DNA of 64,000 nt from Gordonia sp. X0973 (GTDB lineage Bacteria > Actinomycetota > Actinomycetes > Mycobacteriales > Mycobacteriaceae), in contig NZ_CP054691.1 of assembly GCF_013348785.1 (NCBI RefSeq), forward strand, positions 186,001-250,000. The letters run 5' to 3'. The translations under genes were made by a program, and so were the position numbers. A model generated the notes under the pieces. The model had not been told where the DNA came from. It searched no databases and saw nothing but the letters and a program-made list of their open reading frames with translations. Positions 46,070-54,530 of the stretch are shown here, piece by piece; position 1 is the first letter of the stretch; every line of letters begins with the position of its first letter.

Positions 46070-46146
46070 CCCGCACGGGCGCCGACGTCGGGCGGGAGCC
46101 GGTGGGTGCCGCGGTCGGGGGCGGCCGACGCTGGCAGGATCGACGC

Positions 46147-47253
46147 ATGGCCGCCCGCGTCCCCGCGCTCACCGGTATCCGCACCTTGGCGGCACTGTCG
46201 GTGTGCCTGACGCACGCCGCGTTCTGGACCGGTCACTACGCCGACACCTACGTCGGGCGTCTCAATGCCCGCTTCGAGGTGGGCGTCACCATCTTTTTCG
46301 TCCTGTCCGGCTATCTGCTCTATCGCGGCTGGGTGCGGGTGCTGCGCGCCGGGCCCGACACGAGGCCCGTATCGGTGCGCACCTATTTCGCGCATCGCGC
46401 CCGCCGGATCCTGCCCGCGTATTGGCTCACCGTCGTCGGCGTCTACCTCCTCTATCTGTTCCGCAAGGACCCGAACGACATCGGCCACGGTTGGGACGGA
46501 TTCGCGCGGAACATGACCTTCACGCAGCTGTTCGGGATGGGTCATCAGCACACCGGCCTGACCCAGATGTGGAGCATGGTCGCCGAGGTCGCCTTCTACC
46601 TCGTGCTTCCGGTCGTCGCGCTCGTCGGCAGCGCGATCAGCCGACGACGGTGGCGCCCCGACCTGCTGTTGTGCCTGTTGGGGGCCGTGGCCTTGGTCTC
46701 ACCGATCTGGATTTTCGCCGTCGTCGGCGGCGACGTCGACCCGACGATGCGACTGTGGCCGCCGACCTTCCTCTGGTGGTTCGTGGCCGGCATGGTGCTG
46801 GCGGTGTGTGAACCGCTGATGACCCGCGTGCGCACCCGGTGGTGGGTGGGTGCCGGGGTCGTCGCCTTCCTCGTCGCGGGCGGATCCGGGGCGGGCGGTG
46901 CGACGATGGCGCCGGAGACGGCGGGGCAGACCGTCGTCAAACACGTCCTGTATCTCGTTGTGTCCCTGGGGTTCATCGTCCCGCTGATCGGCGTCGGTGA
47001 CGACCATGCGGCACCGGACTGGTGGGCACGGCTGTGGTCGGGCCGCGTGGCGGTGTGGTTCGGTGAGATCTCCTACGAGTTCTTCTGCGTCCACGTCGTC
47101 GTCCTGGAAATCGTGATGGGCCTGCTGGGCTACCGGGTCTTCACCGGCTCGATGTGGCTCGCGTTCCTGGTGACGACGGTGATAGCGACGCCGCTGGCCT
47201 GGCTGCTGCACCGCGTGACCCGGCCGATTTGGCGGCGCAATGCGGCGGCATGA
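46147..47253 (+). CDS. Membrane acyltransferase (acyltransferase 3 family)
   Basis: 368 residues with about ten helices. The family start is clear: ALTGIRTLAALSVCLTHAAFW with the catalytic His, FFVLSGYLLYRGWVR, and RARRILPAYWLTVV (as HRARRILPAYW). It would acetylate or acylate a cell-surface glycan or lipid. It is on the same strand as the XRE regulator but 77 nt away. Confidence 0.88.
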   Translation: MAARVPALTGIRTLAALSVCLTHAAFWTGHYADTYVGRLNARFEVGVTIFFVLSGYLLYRGWVRVLRAGPDTRPVSVRTYFAHRARRILPAYWLTVVGVYLLYLFRKDPNDIGHGWDGFARNMTFTQLFGMGHQHTGLTQMWSMVAEVAFYLVLPVVALVGSAISRRRWRPDLLLCLLGAVALVSPIWIFAVVGGDVDPTMRLWPPTFLWWFVAGMVLAVCEPLMTRVRTRWWVGAGVVAFLVAGGSGAGGATMAPETAGQTVVKHVLYLVVSLGFIVPLIGVGDDHAAPDWWARLWSGRVAVWFGEISYEFFCVHVVVLEIVMGLLGYRVFTGSMWLAFLVTTVIATPLAWLLHRVTRPIWRRNAAA

Positions 47254-47271
47254 ATCGGTAGTATCGAGCAG

Positions 47272-48528
47272 GTGAACCACGCAGTCCCGCCCGCCGCCTC
47301 CGTCGCCGACATCCGTCGGTGGTGCGAGAGCATGCAGGTGCCCGGCCCGCACCGGGAACTCTCGGAGTACGCGGCCAATCTGATCGCCGCCGGATTCCTC
47401 GATCAGGCGGCGCGCGACGTGGTGGTCCGCCGCCAGTCGACGGGGCTGCCGTTGGCTGCCCTCCCGTCGCTGCCCGGTGGGTTCGGCGATCTGCGGCGGC
47501 TGCAGCGCGGCATCGCACAGATCGAGGCCCAGCTGGCCAACCCCGTGCTGCCGACGATGGTCCAGTCGGCGCTGCGCAACCGCCTCAACGGCTTGCAGCG
47601 CCGCCGCGAGGACGCGCGCAAGCAGATCGTGCTCGGCAAGGGCGTGTACCCCGGCGGCACGCGCGCGGTCCGTCGCGAACGTCGCGAGGGCGTGTACCTG
47701 GAGATCGAAGCGCGCGAGCGACTTTTCGACGGGCTGCTTCATACGCCGACCCCCGACGTGAACACGGGCGGCTACGTCCGACGGGCGGGCGGCGCCGCGT
47801 TCGGCAAGTTGGCCGGTGCCGTCGGCGGGCTGGCGATGCGCGCGATGGGGCCGCAGGTCGAGCAGTGGGCGCGCGACGCCTTCATCGAACGACCGGTGCC
47901 CGCACCCACCCCGGTCCCGCAGCACATGTCCTTCATCGACGGCTACGAGACCCTCCTCTACGTCGCAGGCTCGTACTACGACCGCATCCAGCGCAGCCCG
48001 GCGTGGGCGTCGGACCACTTCGTGGTGCAGCGCAGCCAGGTCAACCTGCACGCCGAGCTGGCCGAGATCGCCGCTGACGTCATCGCGCTGCGCGCGGTGC
48101 GCGTCGACCTCGACCGCGCGTTGCGCAACGGCGGATTCGACCGGGCCTTCGTCGACCACATCAGTGCCAAGGAACAGGAGCTGCGCCCGGTGTGGACGCA
48201 GCTCATCGAACGTGTCCAGGCGCTGGCCGGGGTCGCCAACGTCATGGACTCGGCGGGGGTCGAACTCCGCCTGCTCGGCGAGTACAACCGGGCGACGACG
48301 ATCGATGACCGGATCGTCGACCTGGTGGCGCGGTCGGGCAGTCGCGAGATTTCGGCGGACAATTCCAAGCGTTTGTCCGAGCAGGTGAAGGCCGGCGAGG
48401 AGCAGCTGCGGATCTACCGCGACGTGCTCGCCGGGAACATCGCACGGATCTCACCGGGAGTGGTCCCGCCGCAGCAGCTGCCCTCCCGCTACGAGCCGCC
48501 TGCGCCCCGCGACCACGACGCGAGGTAG
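47272..48528 (+). CDS. Unknown protein, helical
   Basis: 418 residues, not recognised. It is rich in Arg, Ala and Leu, with several long helices: LRRLQRGIAQIEAQLANPV, RNRLNGLQRRREDARKQI, RREGVYLEIEARERLF, and a C-terminal coiled-coil-like DNSKRLSEQVKAGEEQLRIY. A Gly/Ala stretch (GGAAFGKLAGAVGGLAMRAM) in the middle could touch a membrane but is short. There is no signal peptide and no Cys cluster. GTG 47272 lies 18 nt after the acyltransferase stop. It overlaps the convergent thioesterase by 40 bp. Confidence 0.6.
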   Translation: MNHAVPPAASVADIRRWCESMQVPGPHRELSEYAANLIAAGFLDQAARDVVVRRQSTGLPLAALPSLPGGFGDLRRLQRGIAQIEAQLANPVLPTMVQSALRNRLNGLQRRREDARKQIVLGKGVYPGGTRAVRRERREGVYLEIEARERLFDGLLHTPTPDVNTGGYVRRAGGAAFGKLAGAVGGLAMRAMGPQVEQWARDAFIERPVPAPTPVPQHMSFIDGYETLLYVAGSYYDRIQRSPAWASDHFVVQRSQVNLHAELAEIAADVIALRAVRVDLDRALRNGGFDRAFVDHISAKEQELRPVWTQLIERVQALAGVANVMDSAGVELRLLGEYNRATTIDDRIVDLVARSGSREISADNSKRLSEQVKAGEEQLRIYRDVLAGNIARISPGVVPPQQLPSRYEPPAPRDHDAR

Positions 48529-48950
48529 GCCTTCTCCTCGTCGCGCAGGCGGCGCAACCGGTGCGCCTCGATGTCCACGACGGCCATCTGCGTCGTCGCG
48601 ACGCAGGCGGCCTTGCTTTCGACGGGGGCGCCTGCGCGCCGGATCTCGTAGCCGATGGTGAAGTCGACCGACCGGAACGACTTGATCCACATGCCGATCT
48701 GCAGCGGCGAGTCCTCGTGCCGCAGCTGGTCCTGGTAGCGGATGTCGACGTGCACGATCATCGCGCTCTTGATCAGCGGCTGGTATTCGGGGCCGGCCGA
48801 GAGGAGCCACGCGACGCGGGCCTCCTCCATCAGCGTCACCATCCGCGCGTGATTGATATGCCCGAAGGCATCCATATCCGACCAGCGGACGGGGATCTGG
48901 GCCACAAAGGCGAACTCGTGCTTGCCGAGGCCGGGGGTGTCGTCGCTCAC
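48489..48950 (-). CDS. 4HBT-type acyl-CoA thioesterase
   Basis: 153 residues, one hotdog domain: VRWSDMDAFGHINHARMVTLMEEARV with the catalytic Asp of the 4-hydroxybenzoyl-CoA thioesterase family, IVHVDIRYQDQLRHED, and DFTIGYEIRR. It probably hydrolyses short or aromatic acyl-CoA in the cytosol. I chose GTG 48950; a longer frame upstream has no family similarity. Confidence 0.87.
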   Translation of the reverse strand: MSDDTPGLGKHEFAFVAQIPVRWSDMDAFGHINHARMVTLMEEARVAWLLSAGPEYQPLIKSAMIVHVDIRYQDQLRHEDSPLQIGMWIKSFRSVDFTIGYEIRRAGAPVESKAACVATTQMAVVDIEAHRLRRLRDEEKAYLASWSRGAGGS

Positions 48951-49175
48951 CGGCTCATCGTAGGACCCGGGTGGTCGCGTCGAACGACCATCTCCCACGG
49001 GGCCGATCCGCCGTCCTGACAGGTTTCGCGGCCAATCGTGTGAACGGCGACACATCTTAACACAACCGTAGCCAGTCATTTGCTGAGAATTTCCCTTGCG
49101 GACTAGGCGCGTCTGGTCGCCGTCCGTAGGGTTGAGCACCTGGGAAGTTTCAGCATTCAACAAAATGGGGAGAAC

Positions 49176-50159
49176 ATGCGGTTGCGTCGCGTCGGCATCT
49201 CACTAGTGGTCGCGGCCGTGAGCGCGACCCTGTGTATGACGCTGCCCGCGACCGTGACCGCGCTCCGCAGCGCGAAGATCTCCAAGACCGTGAAGCTGAG
49301 CGCGTTGCGCACCGACCTCGTCGTCGACTCGCCGGCGATGGGCCATGCGGTCCGCGTGTCGGTCCTGACCCCGGCGAACGCCGGGACCGGGCCGCGCTCC
49401 ACGGTGTACATGCTCGACGGTGCGGGCGCGACCACGGGTGTCAGCGACTGGATCACCAAGGGCAAGGCCGGCGAGTTCTTCGCCGGCAAGAACGTCAACG
49501 TCGTCCTGCCGATGGGTGGAGCGGGGACTTTCTACACGAATTGGACCAAGCGCGACGCCAAGCTGGGCAAGCCCCAGTGGGAGACCTTCCTGACCAGTGA
49601 ATTGCCTCCGCTGATCGACGAGCGGTTCAACGGCACCGGGCGCAACGCCCTGGTCGGATTGTCGATGGGCGGCCAGGCCGCTTTCACCCTGCTGTTCCGT
49701 CACCGGAACCTGTATACGGGCGCCGCGTCGATGTCCGGCTGCCCGCCGGTCTCCGGTCCGCTCAACCAGGGATATGTGCGCACCACCGTCGCCAAGTCGG
49801 GCGGCAACGCCGACAACATGTGGGGTCCGCCCGGATCCAAGAAGTGGGTCGCCCACGACCCGGCGATGCATCTCGAGGAACTGCGCGGCAAGCACCTGTA
49901 CCTGTCGGCCGGCTCCGGGGCCATCGGCCCCCTCGACCTGGCGCCGCGCTCCGACGACGACTTGCCCAAGGAAGCGGTGAACGCCTCCGGTTCGGCACTC
50001 GAGCTGGGCGCCTACCGCTGCTCGCTGGAGTTCGCGGTGCAACTGCGCAACGCGGGGATCGCGGCCACGGAGAACTTCCGCCTCATCGGCACCCACAGCT
50101 GGCCGTATTGGCGCCGGGATCTCCCGTCGGCGTGGGATGCCATCTCGCGCGGTCTCTGA
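49176..50159 (+). CDS. Secreted esterase, antigen 85/mycolyltransferase-like (second copy)
   Basis: 327 residues. Signal peptide MRLRRVGISLVVAAVSATLCM..ATVTA. The core parallels the product at 43142: TVYMLDGAGATTGVSDW, NVVLPMGGAGTFYTNW, WETFLTSELPPLIDERF, nucleophile GLSMGGQAAFTLL and IGTHSWPYWRRDL. Both copies share PVGD/PMGG and WETFLT blocks, so they are paralogues in one mycolate-handling family. Upstream (49000-49175) no gene is seen, only the promoter region. It is followed by four 22-bp repeats. Confidence 0.88.
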   Translation: MRLRRVGISLVVAAVSATLCMTLPATVTALRSAKISKTVKLSALRTDLVVDSPAMGHAVRVSVLTPANAGTGPRSTVYMLDGAGATTGVSDWITKGKAGEFFAGKNVNVVLPMGGAGTFYTNWTKRDAKLGKPQWETFLTSELPPLIDERFNGTGRNALVGLSMGGQAAFTLLFRHRNLYTGAASMSGCPPVSGPLNQGYVRTTVAKSGGNADNMWGPPGSKKWVAHDPAMHLEELRGKHLYLSAGSGAIGPLDLAPRSDDDLPKEAVNASGSALELGAYRCSLEFAVQLRNAGIAATENFRLIGTHSWPYWRRDLPSAWDAISRGL

Positions 50160-50173
50160 CCCCCGATCCCGCC

Positions 50174-50261
50174 GAGTGGGCACCCCAACCCCGCCGAGTG
50201 GGCACCCCGATCGCGTCGAGTGGGCACCCCAACCCCGCCGAGTGGGCACCCCGAGGGGCCC
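50174..50261. repeat. Four tandem 22-bp repeats
   Basis: GAGTGGGCACCCC plus nine variable C-rich nt, starting at 50174, 50196, 50218 and 50240, an exact 22-bp period. A lone GAGTGGGCCC follows at 50271, inside the 3' end of pat, where it encodes part of the C-terminal WAHSTA. The same unit occurs in coding sequence at 1287-1352 and 6116-6173. Confidence 0.88.
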
Positions 50262-51328
50262 TACGCCGTCGAGTGGGCCCAGTCGGCCGCGTAGGCGAGG
50301 AACACGTCGTCCTCCGCCGGCTCGGTGACCGTCACGCGCACACCGTCGCCGTCGAAGGGGCGGATGATCACCCCGGCGTCGGCGCTGCCCTGGGCAAACC
50401 GCAGCGCGTCCGCGCCGAGGTCGAGCCACACGAAGTTGGCTTGGGAGGCGGGCACCCGGAAGCCCAGTGCGCGCAGCGCCTCGGTGACGCGTGCGCGTTC
50501 GGCGACGACGGTGTCGGTGCGGGCCAGCAACTCGTCGTCGGCCTTCAGACACGCGACGGCAGCGGCCTGTGCCACCGAATTGATCGAGAACGGCAGATGC
50601 GCCTTGCCGAGGGCGGTGATGATCGCCGGGTCGGCGACGGCGTATCCGACGCGCAGCCCTGCGAGTCCATACGCCTTCGAGAACGTCCGCAGGACAACGA
50701 GATTGGGGAATTCCTTGCGTAGCTCGAGGGCGTCGTAGTCGTGCTCGGCGTCCAAACGCATGTACTCGAAATATGCCTCGTCGAGGGCGACGACGACATC
50801 GGCGGGCACCTCGCGCAGGAAGGCGACCAGCTCCTCTCGTCGGACGACGGTTCCGGTCGGGTTGTTCGGGTTGCACACGAAGACGAGGCGGGTCCGGTCG
50901 GTGAGGGCGCGGGCCATCGCCGACAGGTCGTAGGCCAACCCGTCGTCGAGCGGGATCTGCACCGGCGTCGCGCCGACGAGTCTGGTGGCCAGGGGGTAGG
51001 TCTCGAAGGAGCGCCAGCCGAACAGCACCTCGTCGCCCGGGCGGCAGGTGATCGTGACGAGGTTCTGGCACAGGGTCACCGAGCCGCAGCCCACCTGGAC
51101 TTCCTCCGGGCTCACGCCGAGCTTCTTCGCGAGCGCGCCGGTCAGCTCGACCTGGCCGTTGTCCGGGTAGCGGTTGACGGTCGAGGCCGCTTCGGCGATC
51201 GCGGCCGCGACACTCGGCAGCGGCCCGAAGGTGACCTCGTTGCTGGCCAGCTTGATCGCACCAGGAAAGGTCTTTCCCGGGACGTAGACGGGCAGGTCAT
51301 CGAGGTCGGGGCGCAGTCGCACAGTCAC
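50261..51328 (-). CDS. pat: Aromatic/histidinol-phosphate-type aminotransferase (Pat)
   Basis: 355 residues of class I/II PLP aminotransferases. The protein follows mycobacterial Pat from memory: LPVYVPGKTFPGAIKLASNE, NRYPDNGQVELTGALA, VFVCNPNNPTGTVV, DEAYFEYMR, and the PLP lysine in RTFSKAYGLAGLRVGYA. It moves the amino group onto phenylpyruvate or related keto acids. Its end abuts and partly reads into the 22-bp repeat. Confidence 0.92.
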   Translation of the reverse strand: MTVRLRPDLDDLPVYVPGKTFPGAIKLASNEVTFGPLPSVAAAIAEAASTVNRYPDNGQVELTGALAKKLGVSPEEVQVGCGSVTLCQNLVTITCRPGDEVLFGWRSFETYPLATRLVGATPVQIPLDDGLAYDLSAMARALTDRTRLVFVCNPNNPTGTVVRREELVAFLREVPADVVVALDEAYFEYMRLDAEHDYDALELRKEFPNLVVLRTFSKAYGLAGLRVGYAVADPAIITALGKAHLPFSINSVAQAAAVACLKADDELLARTDTVVAERARVTEALRALGFRVPASQANFVWLDLGADALRFAQGSADAGVIIRPFDGDGVRVTVTEPAEDDVFLAYAADWAHSTA

Positions 51329-51449
51329 GTAGCAAGGGTATCGGGGTGTCGGGCGCCGCGCGGTCGCGCGTTCTCGACCATGTGGTTTGCACCGGGTCGG
51401 GCGGGGTGTGTAGCCTACGTATTCGGCAGTTCGAAAGGACTCCGCACCA

Positions 51450-51541
51450 GGAGGCGTGCCAGAGCGGCCGAATGGGACTCACTGCTAATGAGTTGTCCGG
51501 CCAACACCGGACCGGAGGTTCAAATCCTCTCGCCTCCGCCA
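51450..51541 (+). tRNA. tRNA-Ser (GCT)
   Basis: Acceptor strands GGAGGCG and CGCCTCC pair fully; G73 and CCA follow in the DNA. The anticodon loop in GACTCACTGCTAATGAGTT gives GCT. A long variable arm (GTCCGGCC...GGACCG) and GGTTCAAATCC T-loop confirm a class II serine tRNA of 92 nt including CCA. Confidence 0.96.
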
Positions 51542-51577
51542 CCCGCACCTCGTGTGCGGTACAACTGAACAAGACTC

Positions 51578-51650
51578 GCGCCCGTAGCTCAACGGATAGA
51601 GCATCTGACTACGGATCAGAAGGTTTGGGGTTCGAATCCCTACGGGCGCA
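51578..51650 (+). tRNA. tRNA-Arg (ACG)
   Basis: Acceptor GCGCCCG pairs with CGGGCGC. The loop CTACGGA in TCTGA-loop-TCAGA gives anticodon ACG. TTCG T-loop present. Its wobble A is the substrate of TadA, whose gene lies at 60096. It is 36 nt after tRNA-Ser and followed by a strong terminator. Confidence 0.96.
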
Positions 51651-51656
51651 CACAGA

Positions 51657-51697
51657 AACGGCCCCTCACCTGCATAAAGGTGAGGGGCCGTTCTTCT
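51657..51697 (+). terminator. Rho-independent terminator after the tRNA pair
   Basis: Stem AACGGCCCCTCACC (51657-51670) pairs with GGTGAGGGGCCGTT (51679-51692) around an 8-nt loop, followed by CTTCT. Confidence 0.9.
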
Positions 51698-51844
51698 ATT
51701 TCCATCTGCTATCCGGCTCCACCCACCCGAAACCCACCTGAAACGGATCGGACAGGTGCCAGCGCGTCCAGCGCGCTCGTCACGTCGTTGGCCCACCGGC
51801 GGCGATGTAGTGCTTGTACGTTCTCCCGGAAAGTCCGTATGTCT

Positions 51845-52123
51845 CTAGACAGCGTGCCGGTCGAGGTACTCGACGACGGCCCGACGAATGATCTCAGCAG
51901 GCTTCACGTCTTCGGCGTCGGCCCGTGCATTCAGACGATCGCGGATGGGCTGCGGGAAACGCACAGAGGTGGTTGGGGTGCGGCCGCGTGCCGGCCCGCC
52001 GCCTGCGGGGCGCCCGGCCGGCAAACGCACCTCGACGTCCCCGACCTCGTCGTGCCGGATCGGGTTGGCCTCGTAGTCTGCGGCCATGTCGGCGTAGTCG
52101 TCGTTGGTCATCCTCTTCGTCAT
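51845..52123 (-). CDS. Ribbon-helix-helix antitoxin-like protein
   Basis: 92 residues. The C-terminal 40 form a ribbon-helix-helix: TTSVRFPQPIRDRLNARADA, VKPAEIIRRAVVEYLDRH. The N-terminus is acidic and probably disordered (DDYADMAADYEANPIRHDEV), fit for contacting a partner. The gene lies 26 nt downstream of a 101-residue gene on the same strand, a toxin-first order as in BrnTA-like pairs. It probably binds the paired operators at 52464-52497. Confidence 0.75.
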   Translation of the reverse strand: MTKRMTNDDYADMAADYEANPIRHDEVGDVEVRLPAGRPAGGGPARGRTPTTSVRFPQPIRDRLNARADAEDVKPAEIIRRAVVEYLDRHAV

Positions 52124-52149
52124 GGGTTCTCCTATCAGGTGGTACGGGT

Positions 52150-52455
52150 CTATCGGCGCTGGCGGCCGGCGATGCGGTTGATGTCGATGTACTGGTCAAG
52201 GTTGGCCGCCTGGACTGTAGAGGTGCGCAGGAGTATCGCGTGAAAGACGACGACAACGCCATGATCGGCGTGGTCAGCGATCACTTCGATGTACGGCGCC
52301 TTGGCCTCGGCTGCCGGACCGACGTACACGCACAGCTTGGCGCCCGGCCTGCGTGCGGTGATCGAGAACCGCAGCAGGTAGTCCGAGACCACGGCGCGGA
52401 TCTCGTCGTCGGAGAGTCCGTGCTGTCGGGCACTGGGTTTGATCTCGATCCGCAT
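52150..52455 (-). CDS. Putative toxin partner of the RHH antitoxin
   Basis: 101 residues: MRIEIKPSARQHGLSDDEIR, KLCVYVGPAAEAKAPYIEVI and VVVVFHAILLRTSTV. The alternating strand pattern and size resemble RelE/BrnT-like RNases, but I see no decisive catalytic set and do not recognise the family. ATG 52455 lies just inside two AATGG...CCATT dyads. The pair is next to the tRNA genes. Confidence 0.6.
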   Translation of the reverse strand: MRIEIKPSARQHGLSDDEIRAVVSDYLLRFSITARRPGAKLCVYVGPAAEAKAPYIEVIADHADHGVVVVFHAILLRTSTVQAANLDQYIDINRIAGRQRR

Positions 52456-52463
52456 TGGAACTA

Positions 52464-52497
52464 ATGGTAGCACCATTTCAATAATGGCAACACCATT
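52464..52497. promoter_or_regulatory. Paired AATGG..CCATT operators of the toxin-antitoxin pair
   Basis: AATGGTAGCACCATT (52464-52478) and AATGGCAACACCATT (52483-52497), two 15-bp dyads 19 bp apart, immediately upstream of ATG 52455. The layout is typical of cooperative binding by ribbon-helix-helix dimers. Confidence 0.7.
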
Positions 52498-52569
52498 ATG
52501 ATACGTGTGCCACCCACGTCGTCGAATACTCGATGGCGCTCCGGGCTTGCTCGTCGCTACTGTGCCCAC

Positions 52570-52965
52570 ATGCCGCACGCTCAGATTGAAGTCCGTCGCC
52601 AGTGGTCCGTCGACGAGGAGATCGCGTTGATCGACGCGGTGCACGGCGCACTGGTCGCCGCGTTCCAGATCCCGCCGAAGGACAAGCACATTCGACTGGT
52701 CGTGCACGAACCCCACCGGTTCGCCGCACCGCCGGACCTGGCGCAGCCCGAGTACCTGACGTTGGTCCACATCGACTGCTTCGCCGGACGATCGCTCGAC
52801 GCGAAGCGAGCGCTCTACCGCGAGATCGTCGACCGCCTCGCCGCGCTCGGCGTGCCGCGTGGCCACGTGTCGATCACCCTGCGCGACATTCCGACCCAGA
52901 ACTGGGGGATCCGCGGCGGACGGGCCGCGTGCGACGTCGATCTCGGATTCGCCGTCGAGGTGTAG
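52570..52965 (+). CDS. Tautomerase-superfamily protein
   Basis: 131 residues starting MPHAQIEVRRQWSVDEEIAL, so Pro is exposed after Met removal, as in 4-oxalocrotonate tautomerase. It has DKHIRLVVHEPHRF and IDCFAGRSLDAKRALYREIVDRLAALG cut at SLDAKRALYREIV, and ends VPRGHVSITLRDIPTQNWGI. ATG 52570 is required to place the catalytic Pro. Substrate unknown. Confidence 0.88.
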   Translation: MPHAQIEVRRQWSVDEEIALIDAVHGALVAAFQIPPKDKHIRLVVHEPHRFAAPPDLAQPEYLTLVHIDCFAGRSLDAKRALYREIVDRLAALGVPRGHVSITLRDIPTQNWGIRGGRAACDVDLGFAVEV

Positions 52966-52990
52966 TCCTCGGGTGGATAGGCTTCGACGC

Positions 52991-54157
52991 ATGAAAGCTG
53001 TGGTCTGTCACAACGGTGAACTAGCGGTCGAAGAGATCCCGATCCCCGAGCCGGGCAAGGGCAACGTGCTCCTGAAGGTCCGGCGCGCCGGCATCTGCGG
53101 CAGCGACCTGCACGCGCGCGTCCACTGCGACGAGACGGCCGCGATCGCCGAGGAAGTCGGCTATTCGCACTTCATGCGGTCGGGCGAATCGGTGGTCCTC
53201 GGGCACGAGTTCGTCGGCGAAGTCGTCTCCTACGGACCCGGCTGCCGCAAGCGGTGGAAGCCGGGCACGCGCCTGTGCGCGCTGCCGATCATTCGGCACG
53301 ACGACGAGGTCGAGATGGTCGGACTGTCCGAAAAATCTCCCGGCGCCTACGCGGAGTTCGTGGAGGTCAGCGAAGTCCTCGCCATACCGGTTCCCGACGG
53401 CGTCAGCGACGAGGATGCGGCGATGGTCGAGCCGCTGTCCGTCGCCCATCACGCGGTCCGGCGCAGCGGTGTCGGCAAGCGCGACGTCGCCGTCGTCATC
53501 GGGTGCGGACCCATCGGGCTGTCGGTGATCATGCTGCTCAAGGCGGCCGGTGTGAAGACCGTCGTCGCCAGCGACTACTCGGAGGGACGCCGCGAGTTGG
53601 CGCGCAGGTGCGGTGCCGACGCGGTGGTCGACCCGGCGGTCGAATCGCCGTACAACGCGGTCAAGGCGCAGCGGAAATACTTCACCCGGGCCGGTGATCT
53701 GTTCGACGAGGCCTTCAAGGCGCTGAACCTACTGCAGGTCGTGCCCGGTGTGCCGTGGCGGCACATCGTCCGCTTCGCCGACGACAACGGGCTCACCCCC
53801 ACCGGCCCGGTCGTGTTCGAGTGCGTCGGCCTTCCCGGGGTCATCGACTCGATCGTCTCCCAGGCGCCGCTCCGGTCTCGCGTCGTGGTCGTGGGCGTCT
53901 GCATGGAGCCCGACACCATCCGCCCGGCACTGGCGATCAACAAAGAGGTCGACCTCAAGTTCGTCTTCGGCTACAACCCCGACGAGTTCGCCGAAACCCT
54001 GCATTTCATCGACAAGGGCAAGATCGACCCGTCGCTGATGGTCACCGGAACCGTCGGCCTCAGTGGTGCGTCAGCCGCGTTCGAGGTGCTGGGGAAGGCG
54101 GAGAAGCACGCGAAGGTGCTGATCGATCCGTCCAGCTTGGTGTCGGCGCTGACCTGA
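52991..54157 (+). CDS. Zinc-type alcohol dehydrogenase (MDR family)
   Basis: 388 residues. Catalytic zinc site in GICGSDLHARVH and GHEFVGEVVSYG; NAD(P) motif VVIGCGPIGLSVI. The lobe that normally holds four structural Cys reads LCALPIIRHDDEVEM and lacks them, so structural zinc is absent. A central insertion (YNAVKAQRKYFTRAGDLFDE) enlarges the cofactor domain. Substrate unknown. The repeat cluster starts just after its stop. Confidence 0.88.
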   Translation: MKAVVCHNGELAVEEIPIPEPGKGNVLLKVRRAGICGSDLHARVHCDETAAIAEEVGYSHFMRSGESVVLGHEFVGEVVSYGPGCRKRWKPGTRLCALPIIRHDDEVEMVGLSEKSPGAYAEFVEVSEVLAIPVPDGVSDEDAAMVEPLSVAHHAVRRSGVGKRDVAVVIGCGPIGLSVIMLLKAAGVKTVVASDYSEGRRELARRCGADAVVDPAVESPYNAVKAQRKYFTRAGDLFDEAFKALNLLQVVPGVPWRHIVRFADDNGLTPTGPVVFECVGLPGVIDSIVSQAPLRSRVVVVGVCMEPDTIRPALAINKEVDLKFVFGYNPDEFAETLHFIDKGKIDPSLMVTGTVGLSGASAAFEVLGKAEKHAKVLIDPSSLVSALT

Positions 54158-54168
54158 TGGGCTCGGCT

Positions 54169-54530
54169 CGGGTGGTCTCGATACGCCTGGTCTCGATACA
54201 CCTTCTCGGCTAGCGCGGTCTCGATACACCGACTCGGCTAGCGCCTCGCCGGCACTCGACCACCGTCTACGGCACTCGACCAACGCGTCTAGCGCGGTCT
54301 CGATACACCGACTCGGCTAGCGCCTCGCCGGCACTCGACCACCGTCTACGGCACTCGACCAACGCGTCTAGCGCGGTCTCGATACACCGACTCGGCTAGC
54401 GCCTCGCCGGCACTCGACCACCGTCTACGGCACTCGACCACCGTCTTGTGGCACTCGACCACCGTCTACGGCACTCGACCACCGTATATGGCACTCGACC
54501 ACCGTCTACGACACGCGACCACCGTCGCGC
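54169..54530. repeat. 79-bp tandem array with three 48-bp elements and a 20-21-bp array
   Basis: Fills the 348-bp gap 54158-54505 and the end of the cyclase gene. TAGCGCGGTCTCGATACACC recurs at 54211, 54290 and 54369, an exact 79-bp period; full 48-bp elements lie at 54217-54264, 54296-54343 and 54375-54422. From about 54409 the right end GGCACTCGACCACCGTCTAC repeats at least five times every 20-21 bp. No gene besides the cyclase end. Confidence 0.9.

Noticed and set aside
51450-52500. tRNA attachment site for an island next to the toxin-antitoxin pair
   Set aside because: I see no repeated tRNA 3' end and no integrase nearby.
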